From: JAVVPL01 sp036655775
GTDB lineage: Bacteria > Bacteroidota > Bacteroidia > Bacteroidales > P3
Assembly: GCA_036655775.1 (NCBI GenBank)
Contig: JAVVPL010000019.1
Location: 1 to 25,265 of the forward strand
Reading direction: 5' to 3'
DNA length: 25,265 nucleotides
The notes under the pieces were generated by a model that had not been told where the DNA came from, made no database searches, and saw nothing but the letters and a program-made list of their open reading frames with translations. The number at the start of each line of letters is the position of its first letter. Position 1 is the stretch's first letter. A program made the position numbers and the translations under genes. Shown here piece after piece: positions 23,032 to 25,265 of the stretch.

Positions 23032-25265
23032 TTATCTATTAATTATTATTTTATGCTTAGACACAATATTTCCTCTCTTTAAAGTCATTATATAAGCGCC
23101 TTCGTTTAAAGCATCTATATGGATTGTTTGTTGTTTTCCATCCGTAGCAAAAATAAGTCTTGCTTGTAAATCATATATTTTCAATTCAGAAAAAGCACCT
23201 ACAATGGTAAGTTTGTCGCTTGCGGGATTTGGATATATACGATACGCAATGGCTTGTGTATTTTCTATTGCGGTGAGATAGTTAAACATGGCATAGTAGG
23301 TTGCATCTCTTCCGTCAACGAGAATAGGAAAAGAAGCATTTCGAGACACCTCTTTCCCATTTAACATCCAACGTTCAAATACATAGCCCTCGTTTGCTTG
23401 TGCATGTATGGTTATTATTTCTCCCTTTGCATGTATTCCACCTCCATCGACTGTGCCTCCATTGGCAGGACTTGGCAATAGTTTAGTTGTATATAATTTG
23501 TCAAATATAGCTAGGTACTCAACATTGTCACTTCCAATTTGGAAAGTATGCGCCGACTCTGTAATTTCTTCATTTCCATTTTTCCACATTTGAAATCTAA
23601 ATCCTTTTTTAGCTTTTGCATTAATTGTTACTTGTTTACCTATTTTATAGTATCCCGCACCACTTACCGTACCTCCATCCATTCTATTCATTGTTAAGGA
23701 CACTAAACGTAAATCGGCAGGAATAAACTCTGTGACAGCTATTTGATTTCCATTGTAAATTTCACATGCATTGGGATCCGAATAATCATAATTACTAACA
23801 AAAGCTATGACTTTTAAATTTTTTGCTTTCCATTCTTTCTCTAGAGAAAATGTATATTCTTTCATATAGGTAGCTTGTTCCAGCTGCTCTTTAATATTAT
23901 CACCAAAAGTTTCGGAAATAATTTTTCTTAAAACATGATTATGAATGTAATTACCTCTTGCCCCTACTTGTGTATTGCTTACTATACTATCTTCGATAAG
24001 AAAAACATTCAACATAATTTGATCGCCTATCAAAGGAATTATACTTTTTCCTGATACTTTAATCGTCAATTCATTTTTGTCTGCATCAAAGTTTCCTCCT
24101 AAGTTTACAGACACAAAGGCAGGTTTTTCAATTCTTGCTTTTAATGCCGCCTTCGTTATCTTTTCCACGCCTTGTACGGGCCCTGGAACTCCAGGCACTC
24201 GATCGAGCATGGCTGCGGGAGCAAAACAGGGTTGTGAATAAAACCATAAGAGTTCCGTATTTACAGTATAAGGATCAACGCCAAATCCAGAATGATTGGC
24301 AATCCAAAGTACATTGGTATCATTATTAACTGCTGAATAGAGCGCTTTTGTACCTCCAGGACAATTGACACAGCCTTCGGTTGTGTATTGCTCTAATACT
24401 ACTTTTCTGGGCATAGAATCGGAATAAACGGATACGTAAGCAGTTTTGGTATTATTATTCATATTTTCATCCACATTTCCATTGGGATTTGAAATACTTA
24501 CTTCTATGGCATGCTTTCCAGGAATAGATAATGGAACTGAGGCAAGTATGAAATTATAAGTTTCCCCTCTTTTAATATCTTTATTGGTAATTGGTAAATT
24601 TACAGGATTTTTTCCGTCAATTGTATAAACAAGATCGAATTTTTTTAACGATTCGGAGGTTAAATTTGATACACTTGCTTTAATATCAACAGAAGTACCT
24701 TGTTTTACATAGGTTGAAGCACTTACTGAACCTAATATAATTTCATTTTTTGTGGGATCATTTTCACTGACTATCGCCTGTATCGTATGGTTCCCTGCAA
24801 AATCGGGCAGTGCTTCAGAAACACGCATCCATTGTCCTAGAAAAATCCAACCTCCATTCGGATCTGTTCGATTGTTGCTAAATCCAAATATAGGCCTACC
24901 TGCGCCATAATCAAAAGTATAACCCACAAAAATTTCTTTTCCATTAATTACGTATGGAATATCTAATGTTATTTCATTCCAGCCATCCTGTAAAACACCC
25001 ACTTTTTGCGTGTAAAATGGCGTTAGATCTTTACCATAAGAGATAAACACACTTACATTTGACATCGTATGGTTTTCAGGAGTACCTATACGGATTTTGG
25101 TCATCATTTTGTTCCCATATACTTGTAGTTTGGAACTGGGCAATTGTATGGCCGCTTTCATTCCTTTGCCAGGCTCTCTGACAGAAAGATACAATTCTAT
25201 ATCTTCCGTACAGTAGCCAATAATTCTTTCTGAAGAATCGGCTGCCTTTATATCAATAGGACTTG
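23032..25265 (-). CDS. Secreted Omp28/thioredoxin-like protein with beta-sandwich, CARDB-like, InlB-type repeats and T9SS sorting domain (5' truncated by window edge)
   Basis: The frame stays open to the window edge, so the N-terminus is missing and the TTG at 25194 is not the start; 743 residues are visible (numbering of the visible part). Domains in order: a beta-sandwich module (about 30-165) like those in the next two thioredoxin/FN3 exoproteins; a CARDB-like Ig domain (about 175-278, including GKHAIEVSISNPNGNVDEN); and an Omp28-related thioredoxin-like domain starting at VVLEQYTTEGCVNCPGG, with a CVNC pair at 298-301. Two divergent InlB B-type repeats follow (about 520-660): GGTVSGAGYYKIGKQVTI and GGTVDGGGIHAKGEIITI, each ending F..W..NG. 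A T9SS type A domain (YRIYPNPASDKLTIVG, about 674 to the end) closes the protein. It is probably surface-exposed or released. A thiol-active role is suggested by the CxxC but unproven. Confidence 0.85.
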   Translation of the reverse strand, partial: SPIDIKAADSSERIIGYCTEDIELYLSVREPGKGMKAAIQLPSSKLQVYGNKMMTKIRIGTPENHTMSNVSVFISYGKDLTPFYTQKVGVLQDGWNEITLDIPYVINGKEIFVGYTFDYGAGRPIFGFSNNRTDPNGGWIFLGQWMRVSEALPDFAGNHTIQAIVSENDPTKNEIILGSVSASTYVKQGTSVDIKASVSNLTSESLKKFDLVYTIDGKNPVNLPITNKDIKRGETYNFILASVPLSIPGKHAIEVSISNPNGNVDENMNNNTKTAYVSVYSDSMPRKVVLEQYTTEGCVNCPGGTKALYSAVNNDTNVLWIANHSGFGVDPYTVNTELLWFYSQPCFAPAAMLDRVPGVPGPVQGVEKITKAALKARIEKPAFVSVNLGGNFDADKNELTIKVSGKSIIPLIGDQIMLNVFLIEDSIVSNTQVGARGNYIHNHVLRKIISETFGDNIKEQLEQATYMKEYTFSLEKEWKAKNLKVIAFVSNYDYSDPNACEIYNGNQIAVTEFIPADLRLVSLTMNRMDGGTVSGAGYYKIGKQVTINAKAKKGFRFQMWKNGNEEITESAHTFQIGSDNVEYLAIFDKLYTTKLLPSPANGGTVDGGGIHAKGEIITIHAQANEGYVFERWMLNGKEVSRNASFPILVDGRDATYYAMFNYLTAIENTQAIAYRIYPNPASDKLTIVGAFSELKIYDLQARLIFATDGKQQTIHIDALNEGAYIMTLKRGNIVSKHKIIINR

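Overview
The window looks like a low-GC Bacteroidota chromosome, most probably order Bacteroidales. Three things point there: a ~1100-residue SecA of the Bacteroidota type, at least four large exoproteins with type IX secretion (T9SS) type A sorting domains, and promoters of the TTTG-N19-TAnnTTTG type with no Shine-Dalgarno sequences. I cannot name a genus. No tRNA, rRNA, CRISPR array, insertion sequence or phage gene was seen.

Region 1 (1-4587) is housekeeping: the 3' part of pepD (dipeptidase) on +, a shared terminator, a small DUF2795-type gene on -, and secA on -.

Region 2 (4588-6733): a divergent intergenic region leads to an unassigned polytopic membrane protein that ends in a jelly-roll-like soluble domain.

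Region 3 (6740-12554) is a complete phosphate uptake operon on +: an OprO/P-type outer-membrane porin, then pstS, pstC, pstA, pstB and phoU, closed by a strong hairpin terminator. Upstream of its -7 box lies a run of four 11-bp units with the geometry of a Pho box. PstC carries a periplasmic insert that copies part of PstS. No phoB or phoR lies in the window.

Region 4 (12660-25265) is a minus-strand block of large surface or secreted proteins. Reading in the direction of transcription, it holds a 5'-truncated Omp28/thioredoxin-like protein with InlB-type repeats, a membrane-anchored TPR-HTH regulator with two tandem promoters, a 1100-aa multidomain FN3/beta-sandwich protein, a second thioredoxin-like (WCGPC) exoprotein, and a GLUG-repeat protein 12 bp behind it. 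All four exoproteins end in a T9SS type A domain. Three of them share a ~140-residue beta-sandwich module (four copies in all), and two share FN3-like 'GYNIYKNG' units that recall gingipain/hemagglutinin adhesin regions. The regulator next to them suggests a locally controlled cell-surface module. This is the least understood part of the window.
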